Below, piece by piece: positions 35,224 through 44,270 of a stretch of 64,000 nucleotides of DNA (position 1 is its first letter; each line of letters begins with the position of its first letter). Source of the stretch: an uncultured Granulosicoccaceae bacterium. GTDB lineage: Bacteria; Pseudomonadota; Gammaproteobacteria; Granulosicoccales; Granulosicoccaceae. The position numbers and the translations under genes were made by a program. Location: positions 1-64,000 of the forward strand of contig CALGND010000026.1 in NCBI GenBank assembly GCA_937958675.1, written 5' to 3'. Below the pieces are notes generated by a model that saw only the letters and a list, made by a program, of their open reading frames with translations, ran no database searches and was not told the DNA's origin.

Positions 35224-37023
35224 ATGGCCGAAATTAAACCGTGGAGCGAGAGTGCCAAAACGCTGGTAGACGTCGCTATGGGACGAGCCGAGGCCGATAT
35301 TGTCGTGCGCAATGGCCGTTGGGTGAACGTTCATTCTGGTGAAATCATCGATTCCACTGATTTTGCAATTATCAACGGCCGCTTTGCCTTTGTAGGGCCC
35401 GATGCCAGCCATACCATTGGCCCAGATACCCAACAAATTGATGCCGCTGGACGCTATGTACTGCCCGGTCTGTGCGATGCGCATATGCATGTCGAAAGTG
35501 GCATGGTGACGGTGACAGAATTCGCACGCGCCGTGATCCCTCACGGCACAACATCTATGTTCATTGATCCTCACGAAATTGGCAATGTTTTGGGTATGCC
35601 AGGCATAAAACTGATGCATGACGAGGCAATGAGCCTTCCGATTAATATCTATGTGCAGATGCCTAGCTGTGTCCCGTCTGCTCCAGGGCTTGAGCATGCG
35701 GGAGCCGAGCTCGGTGTGTCCGATGTCCAAGAGGCGATGCAATGGCCTAATATCATTGGCCTAGGTGAGGTGATGAACTTCCCTGGTGTGGCGGCGGGCG
35801 ATGCCAAGATGCTGGGTGAAATCGCGGCTACGCAGCGTGCCGGTAAAACAATCGGCGGCCACTATGCATCCAAAAATTTAGGCTTGCCGTTTCATGGCTA
35901 TGTGGCCGGTGGGCCAGAGGATGATCACGAAGGTACAAGCGTTGAAGATGCGATTGCGCGAGTGCGGCAGGGTATGCGCGCGATGTTGCGTTTAGGCTCT
36001 GCCTGGTATGACGTAGCGCCGCAAATTAAAGCCGTCACTGAGCACGGGCTTGACCCTCGGCATTTTATTTTATGCACCGACGATTGCCACTCCGGCACCC
36101 TGATAAATGATGGGCATATGAATCGAGTAGTGCGGCATGCTATAAGCCAAGGCCTAAAACCGATCACTGCTATTCAAATGGCAACGATCAATACTGCGCA
36201 GCACTTTGGTTTGGAGCGAGAATTGGGATCCATTACGCCAGGTCGGCGCGCTGACTTAATCATTAGCTCTGATCTGGCCGATTTGCCAATCGAGGTAGTG
36301 ATGGCTAGAGGCGAAGTGCTGGCCGAGGCTGGAGCATTGACTGCCAACATAGAGCCCTACGCTTATCCCGATAGTGCGAAAAATACGGTCAATCTCAAAC
36401 AAACAATAAAGCCTGAGCAGTTTGCGATCCAAGCGCCCTCAGATAAAAGCTCAGTTACAGCTCGGGTGATTGGAGTCGTTGAGAATCAAGCGCCCACCGA
36501 AGCTTTACAAGCCGAGCTAAAAGTGCAAGATGGCCTTGTGCAGATGGATGTGAGCACAGATGTTTGCCAGATTGCATTAGTTGAACGCCACCGTGCTACA
36601 GGTGGTATCACCAATGGTTTTGTATCGGGGTTTGGCTATAAGCAACCGTGTGCTGTTGCATCAACCGTTGCCCATGATGCACACCATATGATTGTTGTCG
36701 GCACTAACTATGTTGATATGGCGCTTGCTGCTAATCGCTTGGCCGAGATTGGTGGTGGAGTAACAGTGTTTAGAGATGGCCAACAGCAAGCGCTAGTTGA
36801 ACTGCCTATTGCAGGTTTGATGTCCGACGAACGTGCCGAAGTAGTTGCTGATAAAGCTCAGGTGTTAGTGCAAGCCATGCAAGACTGCGGTTGCGCTTTA
36901 AATAACGCCTATATGCAGCACTCGCTATTGGCGCTGGTAGTTATCCCGGCTTTACGAATTTCAGATACGGGTTTGATCGATGTCACCACCTTTTCTGAAA
37001 CCCCATTGTTTGTAGAAGAGTAG
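35224..37023 (+). CDS. ade: Adenine deaminase
   Basis: The ATG at 35224 follows TGAGGT and gives 599 residues. Adenine deaminase converts adenine to hypoxanthine, the feed for xanthine dehydrogenase. The amidohydrolase metal sites are visible in GLCDAHMHVESGMV, IDPHEIGNV, GHYASKNLG (His), and the C-terminal family part has THFSET-like HAISQGLKP, GRRADLIISSDL and TVAHDAHHMIVVGTN. It is the first gene of the purine-catabolism operon; xdhA follows three bases after its stop. Confidence 0.93.
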   Translation: MAEIKPWSESAKTLVDVAMGRAEADIVVRNGRWVNVHSGEIIDSTDFAIINGRFAFVGPDASHTIGPDTQQIDAAGRYVLPGLCDAHMHVESGMVTVTEFARAVIPHGTTSMFIDPHEIGNVLGMPGIKLMHDEAMSLPINIYVQMPSCVPSAPGLEHAGAELGVSDVQEAMQWPNIIGLGEVMNFPGVAAGDAKMLGEIAATQRAGKTIGGHYASKNLGLPFHGYVAGGPEDDHEGTSVEDAIARVRQGMRAMLRLGSAWYDVAPQIKAVTEHGLDPRHFILCTDDCHSGTLINDGHMNRVVRHAISQGLKPITAIQMATINTAQHFGLERELGSITPGRRADLIISSDLADLPIEVVMARGEVLAEAGALTANIEPYAYPDSAKNTVNLKQTIKPEQFAIQAPSDKSSVTARVIGVVENQAPTEALQAELKVQDGLVQMDVSTDVCQIALVERHRATGGITNGFVSGFGYKQPCAVASTVAHDAHHMIVVGTNYVDMALAANRLAEIGGGVTVFRDGQQQALVELPIAGLMSDERAEVVADKAQVLVQAMQDCGCALNNAYMQHSLLALVVIPALRISDTGLIDVTTFSETPLFVEE

Positions 37024-37026
37024 CCC

Positions 37027-38466
37027 GTGATCCAATTTCTATATGGTGAGCAAACGATTTCGCTTAGCGATGCCGCAGCTGATACAACTGTGCTGGAATG
37101 GCTGCGCCTGCACGCAAGGCAAACCGGTACTAAAGAAGGCTGTGCCTCGGGAGATTGTGGTGCGTGTACGGTAGTGGTAGTGAGTCTTAACGCTCGCCGT
37201 CCGGTGCTTGAATATAATGCGGTTAATAGTTGTATTGCTTTTGTGGGTAGCTTGCACGGGAAACAGTTGATTAGTGTTGAGCAACTTGCCGATGGTGAGA
37301 GCTTGCATCCAGTGCAGCAAGCGATGGTTGATCAGCATGGTTCGCAATGTGGTTTTTGTACGCCTGGTTTTGTTATGTCGATGTTTGCGCATTACCATGC
37401 TGAGGAAAACAAACGTAGTGATCCGCAGCAGATAGAGCACGCATTGGCAGGTAATCTTTGTCGATGCACTGGCTACAAGCCTATCAAACAGGCCATGCGT
37501 GCCGCACTTAAAAGTGAAACTGATCAATATAATAAAGCTAATGATGTAACCGTTGCCAAACTAAAGGCGTTGCAACTAAACGATGCGAACGATCGATTTT
37601 ATTTGATACCAAAATCGTTGAGTGATTTGTTTGCAATGCAAGTTAAGCATCCGGAGGCTAGATTGGTAGCGGGTGCCACCGACCTTGCGCTTGAAGTCAC
37701 GCAACAGCTTAAATCGATCGAAAAATTGATCCACCTAAAATCGATACCAAAGCTTGCTGAGATCAAACAAGACGACGATACAATCGCAATCGGTGCTGCC
37801 GTATCTGTAGAAGAGTGCTTATCGTTGATGGCACCGATTGTTCCTGGAGCCGAGCAAATGCTGTTGCGCTTCGGCTCTTCACAGGTACGAAACCAGGCAA
37901 CTATAGGCGGAAATATTGGTAATGCATCACCAATCGGTGATCTACCTCCATTGTTGTTAGCCTTGGATGCAACGCTAGAACTGCAAGGCCCGGCAGGAAT
38001 GCGGTCAATGCCGATTAACGAATTTTACATTGACTACAAACAAACGGCTTTGCAAGCGCATGAGATAATCACGGCAGTCAAATTTTTTGAGCCACCGGCT
38101 GATAACCACTTTGCCGTTTATAAAATCAGTAAACGAATGGATGATGACATATCGGCTGTGTGTATGGCGATTAGCATGCAAATCACAGCAGGTAAAGTTG
38201 CTAACATCCGTTTAGCTCTGGGTGGGATGGCAGCAATACCCAAACGCGCGGCAAAAGCTGAACAAGCGGCCATCGGCAAACCCTGGAATGAGCAAACAGT
38301 TAGTGATATTCAAGCGGCATTGAGCGAAGAATTTTCACCGCTTAATGACGCGCGTGCCAGTGCAGAATATCGGGCAACGGTAACTAAAAATTTGATCATG
38401 CGTTTTTTTATCGAAGGCTCCACGCCAATTGAGCAAACGCAGGTGGCCTTACATGTCAGTGAATAA
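37027..38466 (+). CDS. xdhA: Xanthine dehydrogenase small subunit (2Fe-2S and FAD)
   Basis: This 479-residue subunit has a plant-type [2Fe-2S] domain (CASGDCGACTVVVVS, residues about 40-55), a second helical [2Fe-2S] domain (GSQCGFCTPGFVMSMFA and AGNLCRCTGYKPI), and an FAD domain (VAGATDLALEV, RFGSSQVRNQATIGGNIGNASPIGD). The start is GTG, three bases after ade. Electrons pass from the molybdenum site in XdhB through both clusters to FAD and NAD+. It overlaps xdhB by 14 bases. Confidence 0.96.
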   Translation: MIQFLYGEQTISLSDAAADTTVLEWLRLHARQTGTKEGCASGDCGACTVVVVSLNARRPVLEYNAVNSCIAFVGSLHGKQLISVEQLADGESLHPVQQAMVDQHGSQCGFCTPGFVMSMFAHYHAEENKRSDPQQIEHALAGNLCRCTGYKPIKQAMRAALKSETDQYNKANDVTVAKLKALQLNDANDRFYLIPKSLSDLFAMQVKHPEARLVAGATDLALEVTQQLKSIEKLIHLKSIPKLAEIKQDDDTIAIGAAVSVEECLSLMAPIVPGAEQMLLRFGSSQVRNQATIGGNIGNASPIGDLPPLLLALDATLELQGPAGMRSMPINEFYIDYKQTALQAHEIITAVKFFEPPADNHFAVYKISKRMDDDISAVCMAISMQITAGKVANIRLALGGMAAIPKRAAKAEQAAIGKPWNEQTVSDIQAALSEEFSPLNDARASAEYRATVTKNLIMRFFIEGSTPIEQTQVALHVSE

Positions 38467-40756
38467 AGCGTTAGCGCATGAAAGCGCGACTGGCCACGTT
38501 AGTGGAACAGCGCGCTATGTTGACGACATACCCGCGCGCGAGCAGCAACTGTATGTGGCAATAGGCTATTCAAGCATTGCTCATGGAAAGGTTACCCAAC
38601 TTAATCTTGATGCGGTGCGTGCAGCGCCTGGCGTAGTCGATGTGCTGCGCGAGGAAGACTTGCCTTTTGCTCGCGATATCGGCCCCGCATTTCCTGGTGA
38701 CCCATTATTATCAAATACGGTGTCGTTTATGGGCCAAGCGTTATTTGCGGTTGCGGCCAAATCACATAAACTTGCCCAACAAGCGGTATCGCTTGCCATT
38801 GTCAAATATGATGAACAAGCTGCCGTGCTCAAACTCGACGATGCAATACAGCAGCAACATTACGTTAGGCCACCACACCGAATGCAACGTGGTGATGCTG
38901 ATGCTGCGCTTAACAAAGCGCCACATCGCTTACAGGGTAGTGTGCGTACTGGCGGACAAGAACACTTTTATCTTGAGGGGCAAGTGGCCTTAGCTATACC
39001 GGGAGAAGAGGGAAGCGTCACCGTGCATTCTTCTAACCAAAACCCAACCGAAGCACAACACTTAGTTGCTGCTGTGTTGGGTGTGCCGATGCACAAAGTC
39101 ACTATTGAAACGCGTCGTATGGGTGGTGGTTTTGGGGGCAAAGAAACTCAGGCTACAACGTGTTGTGCATTGGCCGCATTATTTTGCGCGCGACAAGCCG
39201 TAGCAGTGAGTTGCCGATTGCCACGACGAGATGACATGATAACTACCGGTAAGCGACATGGGTTTCGGTGTGATTACGATGTCGGGTTTGATGATGAAGG
39301 TATTATTGTAGGCATTCAATATTGCTTGGCCGGTCAGTGTGGGCATTCTGCTGATTTGTCAGATGCGATTGTAGATCGAGCGATGTTTCATTGCGATAAC
39401 GCCTACTACTTACCCGATGTCATGATAGAAGGCCTGCGTTGTAAAACCAATACTGTTTCCAACACCGCATTTAGAGGTTTTGGCGGGCCGCAGGGTATGG
39501 TGGCGATGGAAAACGTCATTGATGAAATTGCATTCAAGCTTAAGCTTGATCCGCTCACTGTGCGTAAGCGCAATTTTTATAACACGATTGATCGCAATAT
39601 TACGCCGTATCACCAAACGATCGAACATTTTAATATTCCCAAGCTGGTGGCTCAGCTTGAGAAGCAAGCCGATTACTTAGGTAGGCGCAAAGCGATCAGT
39701 GAATTTAATGCAGGTAGCGCAATATTAAAAAGAGGTATTGCCTTAACGCCGGTTAAATTTGGTATCTCGTTTACGGTTAAATATTTAAATCAAGGCGGTG
39801 CATTGTTGCATCTCTATAGCGATGGCAGCTTACAGGTTAACCACGGCGGCACCGAGATGGGTCAGGGCTTAATGACAAAGATACGGCAAATCGTGTGCAC
39901 TGAACTGGCCATGAATACCGATAGTGTTATTGTCAGTGCAACCCGAACCGACAAAGTGCCTAATACGTCTGCCACTGCCGCATCCTCCGGCACAGACATA
40001 AATGGCATGGCGGTACGTGCCGCGGCACGCAAAATAAAAGATCGATTACGAGCTTTTTTGTGCGATACGCATGAGGTAACAAACGATGCGATCTCGTTTG
40101 CTGATGGTGTGATTTCGCTTAAGGCCGATGTGCCGATAAGCTACACCTGGCCCGAGCTTGCTCGCACTGCTTATCTTGCACGCATACCGTTATCGGCTAC
40201 GGGTTTTTATAAAACGCCAGATATTCACTACGACAGAGAATCAGCACAGGGGCAGCCCTTTTATTACTACGCCAATGGCGCGGCCGTAACCGAAGTGCTA
40301 ATCGATACGCTGACAGGCGAGACGCGTATTTTACGCGCCGACATACTGCACGACGTGGGTAACTCAATAAACCCGGCAATTGATATCGGCCAAATTGAAG
40401 GCGGTTACGTGCAAGGGGTGGGGTGGCTAACCCATGAAGAGCTCAAGTGGGATGATAAGGGGCGTTTATTAACAGACGGACCTGCCACCTATAAAATACC
40501 GGCTATCAGCGATATGCCGGATGTGTTTAACGTTGAGTTATTTCAGCATGCGCCCAACGAGGTTGAAACCATATTTAATTCAAAAGCGGTGGGTGAGCCG
40601 CCGTTAATGCTCGCGATATCAGCATTCGCCGCGATACGCGATGCGATTGCGTCAATTTGTAACTATCGAGTATTCCCGAAGCTTAATGCACCGGCAACGC
40701 CAGAAGAAGTGCTACGCGTTTGCACAAACCTTAAATCTGGCGATGGTGCGGGTTAA
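38453..40756 (+). CDS. xdhB: Xanthine dehydrogenase large subunit (molybdenum cofactor)
   Basis: The ATG at 38453 (within the end of xdhA) gives 767 residues. It is the molybdopterin-binding subunit. ALAHESATGHVSGTARYVDD is the usual N-terminus, RRMGGGFGGKETQ and AFRGFGGPQGM are cofactor-binding blocks, and the catalytic Glu lies in KAVGEPPLMLAISAFAAIRDA. The CO-dehydrogenase motif VAYRCSFR is absent, as expected for a xanthine enzyme. It would oxidise hypoxanthine and xanthine to urate. Its TAA overlaps the ATG of xdhC by one base. Confidence 0.96.
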   Translation: MSVNKALAHESATGHVSGTARYVDDIPAREQQLYVAIGYSSIAHGKVTQLNLDAVRAAPGVVDVLREEDLPFARDIGPAFPGDPLLSNTVSFMGQALFAVAAKSHKLAQQAVSLAIVKYDEQAAVLKLDDAIQQQHYVRPPHRMQRGDADAALNKAPHRLQGSVRTGGQEHFYLEGQVALAIPGEEGSVTVHSSNQNPTEAQHLVAAVLGVPMHKVTIETRRMGGGFGGKETQATTCCALAALFCARQAVAVSCRLPRRDDMITTGKRHGFRCDYDVGFDDEGIIVGIQYCLAGQCGHSADLSDAIVDRAMFHCDNAYYLPDVMIEGLRCKTNTVSNTAFRGFGGPQGMVAMENVIDEIAFKLKLDPLTVRKRNFYNTIDRNITPYHQTIEHFNIPKLVAQLEKQADYLGRRKAISEFNAGSAILKRGIALTPVKFGISFTVKYLNQGGALLHLYSDGSLQVNHGGTEMGQGLMTKIRQIVCTELAMNTDSVIVSATRTDKVPNTSATAASSGTDINGMAVRAAARKIKDRLRAFLCDTHEVTNDAISFADGVISLKADVPISYTWPELARTAYLARIPLSATGFYKTPDIHYDRESAQGQPFYYYANGAAVTEVLIDTLTGETRILRADILHDVGNSINPAIDIGQIEGGYVQGVGWLTHEELKWDDKGRLLTDGPATYKIPAISDMPDVFNVELFQHAPNEVETIFNSKAVGEPPLMLAISAFAAIRDAIASICNYRVFPKLNAPATPEEVLRVCTNLKSGDGAG

Positions 40757-41649
40757 TGGACTGGATTAGCGCATTGCAACAAGCGAAATTTGATGCCGTA
40801 GCTTGTGTGCTCGTTAGTATTATTGAGGTGGAAGGTTCTGCCCCGCGTGGAGTTGGGGCACGATTAGTCGTGGGCGCTGATTTTCAAGCCGATACTATTG
40901 GTGGAGGGTCGCTTGAACTCAAAGTAATAGAACACGCTCGGCAAATGCTAAAAGCAGATGGCCAGGCGCGAAGCGAAACACATCGATTTAACTTGGGCCA
41001 ACAGTTGTCGCAGTGTTGTGGTGGCCGCGTATCATTGCAGTTCGATGTGATCCCAGCATGCCAAGTGCAATTGCATGTGTTTGGTGCTGGCCATGTCGCT
41101 GCTGCGCTTGCAAGCATTGTTGCACAGTTGCCGTGGCATACAACATTTTATGATTCCCGGGAAGATTGGTTAAAGCCGATCGCATTAACGCCACTACAAC
41201 AGGGTGTTATTCACACTGCAAGCCTCGGCGTTAATGCGTTTTCTACGGTTGAGCAATGCCCAGACAAGGCATATTATGTAGTGATGACACATGATCATGC
41301 TCTAGACTACGAGCTAGTTGAAGCTATTCTTACGCGTGGTGATAGTCGTTACTGTGGGCTGATTGCATCGAATAGCAAGGCTGTGAGTTTTAAAAGTCGA
41401 TTGCGACGTAAGGGATTTACCGATAGCGAACTTGCACAGCTAACTGCTCCAATTGGTGAAACAATTAGTACAGGTAATTTGCCGATGGAAGTCGCGGTAG
41501 CGGCCGTGGTAGATATTTTGTCGCACAGTCAATCGTTCGAAACCAGTCAAGCACAAACGTTGTTAGTCGATGCGCTTGAATCAGCAAAGCAACCTCTAAT
41601 GAATAAAGCGGATAACAACGTAGATAACAACGTAGATAACTATGAGTAA
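40756..41649 (+). CDS. xdhC: Xanthine dehydrogenase accessory protein XdhC
   Basis: This 297-residue protein inserts the sulfurated molybdenum cofactor into XdhB. The first half has EVEGSAPRGVGARLVVGAD and TIGGGSLELKVIEHAR with LGQQLSQCCGGRVSLQFD. The second half is a Rossmann-like domain (LHVFGAGHVAAALA, YYVVMTHDHALDYELVEAIL, YCGLIASNSKA). The last 13 residues (ADNNVDNNVDNYE) are encoded by tandem repeats and look like a dispensable tail. TAATG overlap with xdhB couples the two genes. Confidence 0.95.
   Translation: MDWISALQQAKFDAVACVLVSIIEVEGSAPRGVGARLVVGADFQADTIGGGSLELKVIEHARQMLKADGQARSETHRFNLGQQLSQCCGGRVSLQFDVIPACQVQLHVFGAGHVAAALASIVAQLPWHTTFYDSREDWLKPIALTPLQQGVIHTASLGVNAFSTVEQCPDKAYYVVMTHDHALDYELVEAILTRGDSRYCGLIASNSKAVSFKSRLRRKGFTDSELAQLTAPIGETISTGNLPMEVAVAAVVDILSHSQSFETSQAQTLLVDALESAKQPLMNKADNNVDNNVDNYE
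41611..41646 (+). repeat. 12-bp tandem repeats at the 3' end of xdhC
   Basis: GATAACAACGTA occurs at 41611-41622 and 41623-41634, and a third unit at 41635-41646 begins GATAAC. The period keeps the reading frame and adds D-N-N-V units to the XdhC C-terminus, immediately before the TAA stop. It looks like a recent slippage product. Confidence 0.93.
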
Positions 41650-41680
41650 GAATTCTCATGGCAACCGAGCAAAATAAAAA

Positions 41681-42055
41681 ATGACCCAGATAACCTCTCA
41701 CATACTCGACACGTCAATTGGCAAGCCCGCCCAAGGTGTGTTGATTTCGCTTTTACAACAACAAGGTGATAATTGGTTAATGCTAGGATCCGCAGAGACT
41801 GACGCGGATGGACGTGTATCTGACTTTGCTCAATCTGGTGATAAATCGAGCGAGTCGAGCGCTATGTCCAGCGAAACCCTGCCCGGGGGTATTTACAAGC
41901 TTACGTTTTATCTCAGTCACTATTACGAGCAAACTAAGCGTAAAAGTTTTTATCCGCATGTTGATATTACGTTTGAAATTGAGGGAGATGGTCAGCACTA
42001 TCATGTGCCGCTGCTGCTTAACCCGTTTGGCTACTCTACCTATCGCGGCTCGTAA
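41681..42055 (+). CDS. uraH: 5-hydroxyisourate hydrolase (transthyretin-like)
   Basis: This 124-residue protein hydrolyses 5-hydroxyisourate, the product of urate oxidation, to OHCU. It begins ITSHILDTSIGKPAQGV with the family His and ends with the diagnostic YRGS; PHVDITFEIEGDGQHYHVPLLLNPFGYSTYRGS (in blocks) is the core. A small Ser-rich insertion (SGDKSSESSAMSSETL) is longer than in most relatives. It lies 31 bases after xdhC, and its stop is three bases from the stop of the convergent allantoinase gene. Confidence 0.96.
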   Translation: MTQITSHILDTSIGKPAQGVLISLLQQQGDNWLMLGSAETDADGRVSDFAQSGDKSSESSAMSSETLPGGIYKLTFYLSHYYEQTKRKSFYPHVDITFEIEGDGQHYHVPLLLNPFGYSTYRGS

Positions 42056-42058
42056 CGA

Positions 42059-42979
42059 CTATGCCGGTGCTGGGTGCTGAGCGCGCCAATGCCGGGCAAT
42101 ATCGATTCGTCGTGTTACCCATGCCTTGTCGTGATTCTGCACGTAGTCAAGAAACCGCGCTAGCGCCGCGGCTCGACCTGGCCGACCGACCAAGCGGCAA
42201 TGCAAGCCCACTGACATCATCTTAGGTGCGCCTGCCAAACCTTCTGCGTATAAAATATCAAACGAATCTTTAAGGTAAGCAAAGAATTGATCGCCACTAT
42301 TAAACCCCTGTGGTGATGCAAAGCGCATATCGTTGGCGTCGAGTGTGTAGGGCACCATGAGTTGAGGGCCAGATAAGCTCTCCCGCCAGTAAGGTAAATC
42401 ATCGGCGTATGTGTCAGCACAGTATTCAAAGTGGCTATGCTTGGCGCACAGCTCTTGAGAATGTTCAGATGTGCGTCCGATGTAAGCGCCTTGGGGTAAG
42501 TTACCAGTTACGTCTTTGTGAATCTTTATTGCTTCAAGCAGTTGGGCAGCTTCTTCCTGCTCCGGTATGTCTTTGTAATCTATCCAACGTAAGCCGTGAG
42601 TGGCTATTTCCCAGTTTGCGTCGATCATCGCCATTACAGCCTCAGGATTACGTTGCAAGGCCATTGCAACACCAAAAACAGTGACGGGCAATTTGCGGTC
42701 CGTGAACAACCGGTGCAAACGCCAGAATCCAGCGCGTGATCCGTACTCGTAAATTGATTCCATATTCATATGGCGTTGCCCAGGCCAGGCTTGCGCGCCA
42801 ACAATTTCGGATAAGAATGCTTCGGATGCTGTATCGCCGTGCAGCACGCAATTTTCACCGCCCTCTTCATAGTTAATAACAAACTGCACAGCCAGTGCAC
42901 TGCCATCAGGCCATTGGGGGTGAGGTTGATTGGCGCCGTAGCCAACCATGTCGCGTGGGTAGTCATTGCTCATAGGCAA
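42059..42979 (-). CDS. puuE: PuuE-type allantoinase (polysaccharide-deacetylase fold)
   Basis: This 306-residue protein belongs to the NodB-fold allantoinases that turn allantoin into allantoate without the usual metal amidohydrolase. Signatures are YPRDMVGYGANQPHPQWPDG, VQFVINYEEGGENCVLHGD, WEIATHGLRWIDY, ADTYADDLPYW and MSVGLHCRLVGRPGRAAAL. MSNDYPRD two codons in is an alternative start. It meets uraH tail to tail, so the final steps of urate breakdown are transcribed from the opposite direction. Confidence 0.93.
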   Translation of the reverse strand: MPMSNDYPRDMVGYGANQPHPQWPDGSALAVQFVINYEEGGENCVLHGDTASEAFLSEIVGAQAWPGQRHMNMESIYEYGSRAGFWRLHRLFTDRKLPVTVFGVAMALQRNPEAVMAMIDANWEIATHGLRWIDYKDIPEQEEAAQLLEAIKIHKDVTGNLPQGAYIGRTSEHSQELCAKHSHFEYCADTYADDLPYWRESLSGPQLMVPYTLDANDMRFASPQGFNSGDQFFAYLKDSFDILYAEGLAGAPKMMSVGLHCRLVGRPGRAAALARFLDYVQNHDKAWVTRRIDIARHWRAQHPAPA

Positions 42980-43028
42980 GGAACGTTATCAGCAATAGTT
43001 AACGGCTACAAGCTTAAAGGTGCTGAGA

Positions 43029-43331
43029 CTACTTACGTGGTTGCGCCAGAGTGAAACTGATAGCTGCTTTGCGACCAATTCTAGGTGATAGGTTGACTAC
43101 AGAAAAGGAGTTTAGTGAGACTTCGCGATTAGCCTCGATATCAGCCAATACGTTGCGCGCAAATTGGTCAGCCCACTGAGGTACTTCTCCAAACATCATA
43201 AACTGAGCGAAGAGCAAGGTGATGTCCGTCTCGTTGGGGCGATCTCCAAACCAATTGAGGTATGCCTCGCTAAAGAGTTTGTACTCGCTAATTTTTAGCA
43301 AAGTGGCAGCTCTAGTTATTGGTGTTTGCAT
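43029..43331 (-). CDS. Hypothetical protein
   Basis: This 100-residue frame starts with ATG 7-8 bases after GGAGAG, a good ribosome-binding site. It has no signal peptide or membrane segment. The sequence is mixed alpha (EYKLFSEAYLNWFGDRPNE, VPQWADQFARNVLADIE) with a short beta-like end (VSLNSFSVVNLSPRIG). I do not recognise a family. It stands 49 bases upstream of the allantoinase gene on the same strand and may be co-transcribed with it. Confidence 0.6.
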   Translation of the reverse strand: MQTPITRAATLLKISEYKLFSEAYLNWFGDRPNETDITLLFAQFMMFGEVPQWADQFARNVLADIEANREVSLNSFSVVNLSPRIGRKAAISFTLAQPRK

Positions 43332-43673
43332 TCACTGCTCTCCAGTGTGATCAGCCGCTTTAGCCAACTTGTCGAAGTTAGATATGCTGCTATCGATTGG
43401 CACGGGGTTTCCTCGTAATTGGCCAGCGTTAAGAACTGAGACTCTAGTTTTAGCTGAATGTTCGCCAATATGTTTAAAATAGCGGCTTTCACAGCGAAAA
43501 ATGGTCTAAAAAATCCCACCTCAATCAGATTTTGTGCCAGAAAGCACAAAAACGGCTACTTTGGGCTTGTCTGGGTTTGCAGATCGAATCGTGAAACAAT
43601 GCAAATGAATCCATTCTGCCGATAAACGACTCTCCAGCCGCGCATAATGAGCCTCCGACAGTAGGACTCAGTT
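43332..43673. other. Intergenic region between hypothetical gene and slp pair
   Basis: No convincing gene lies here. A perfect 8-bp inverted repeat TTTTGTGC/GCACAAAA (43530-43537 with 43544-43551) with a six-base loop is the main structure. Neither strand ends in a T-run after it, so it is not a normal terminator. AGTAGGACTC before 43674 provides the slp ribosome-binding site. Confidence 0.5.
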
Positions 43674-44270
43674 ATGTCTTTTTTTAAGCCAATTTTGGTT
43701 AAATCAACATTCGAAAAATCCCACAGAACTATAGCTGCGCTATGCCTTTCTTTTCTCGTGGGTCTAGGTCTTGTAGCGTGTGCAAATGCCCCATTTGAAG
43801 GCCAGCTTTTGCCTAATTTGCGCGTAAACGAAGTTGTTGATGTTGGTGCCAATGGTGAAACGGTACGCTGGGGCGGCACGATAGCGTCCATCGAGAACTC
43901 CGACGAGGGTTCGATCGTAGAGATCGTTTCTCGACCCCTGAATGCTTGGGGCCGACCAAAACGTAATGACCAATCAGATGGTCGGTTCATTGCGCGCATA
44001 GAAGAAGTTATGGACTCCGAAAAAGTTAAGCAGGGAATGGATGTAACAACAATAGGCGAGTTAATCGCAGTTGAAGAAGGCTTGGTGGGCGAAATGCTTT
44101 ACAAGTTTCCTGTGATGACCGTTAGCAAAGTCAAAGTTTGGCAGCCTGAAATAACGTCTGTGCCTTATGCTCAAGGCTACTGGAAAGATCCATTTAATAA
44201 GGAGTTGCCGCACAGCGGATATCGTCCTCACAGTGCTACTGATCCGCAAGAAGGACAATTCAAGTTTTGA
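43674..44270 (+). CDS. Slp-family outer-membrane lipoprotein
   Basis: This 198-residue protein has a long signal sequence with lipobox LVAC (Cys36) and the Slp core: VRWGGTIASIENSDEGSIVEIVSRPL (in blocks), GRFIARIEEVMDSEKVKQG and GELIAVEEGLVGEMLYKFPVMTV, ending near KVWQPE. Slp proteins are outer-membrane lipoproteins induced by starvation or stationary phase in enterobacteria. The C-terminal part (YAQGYWKDPFNKELPHSGYRPH) is an addition typical of this copy. Its TGA overlaps the TTG start of a second Slp gene by four bases. Confidence 0.92.
   Translation: MSFFKPILVKSTFEKSHRTIAALCLSFLVGLGLVACANAPFEGQLLPNLRVNEVVDVGANGETVRWGGTIASIENSDEGSIVEIVSRPLNAWGRPKRNDQSDGRFIARIEEVMDSEKVKQGMDVTTIGELIAVEEGLVGEMLYKFPVMTVSKVKVWQPEITSVPYAQGYWKDPFNKELPHSGYRPHSATDPQEGQFKF

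Noticed and set aside
43316-43549. Minus-strand open frame of 77 codons upstream of the hypothetical gene at 43029-43331
   Set aside because: It starts with TTG without a ribosome-binding site, overlaps the better-supported gene, and shows no recognisable pattern.
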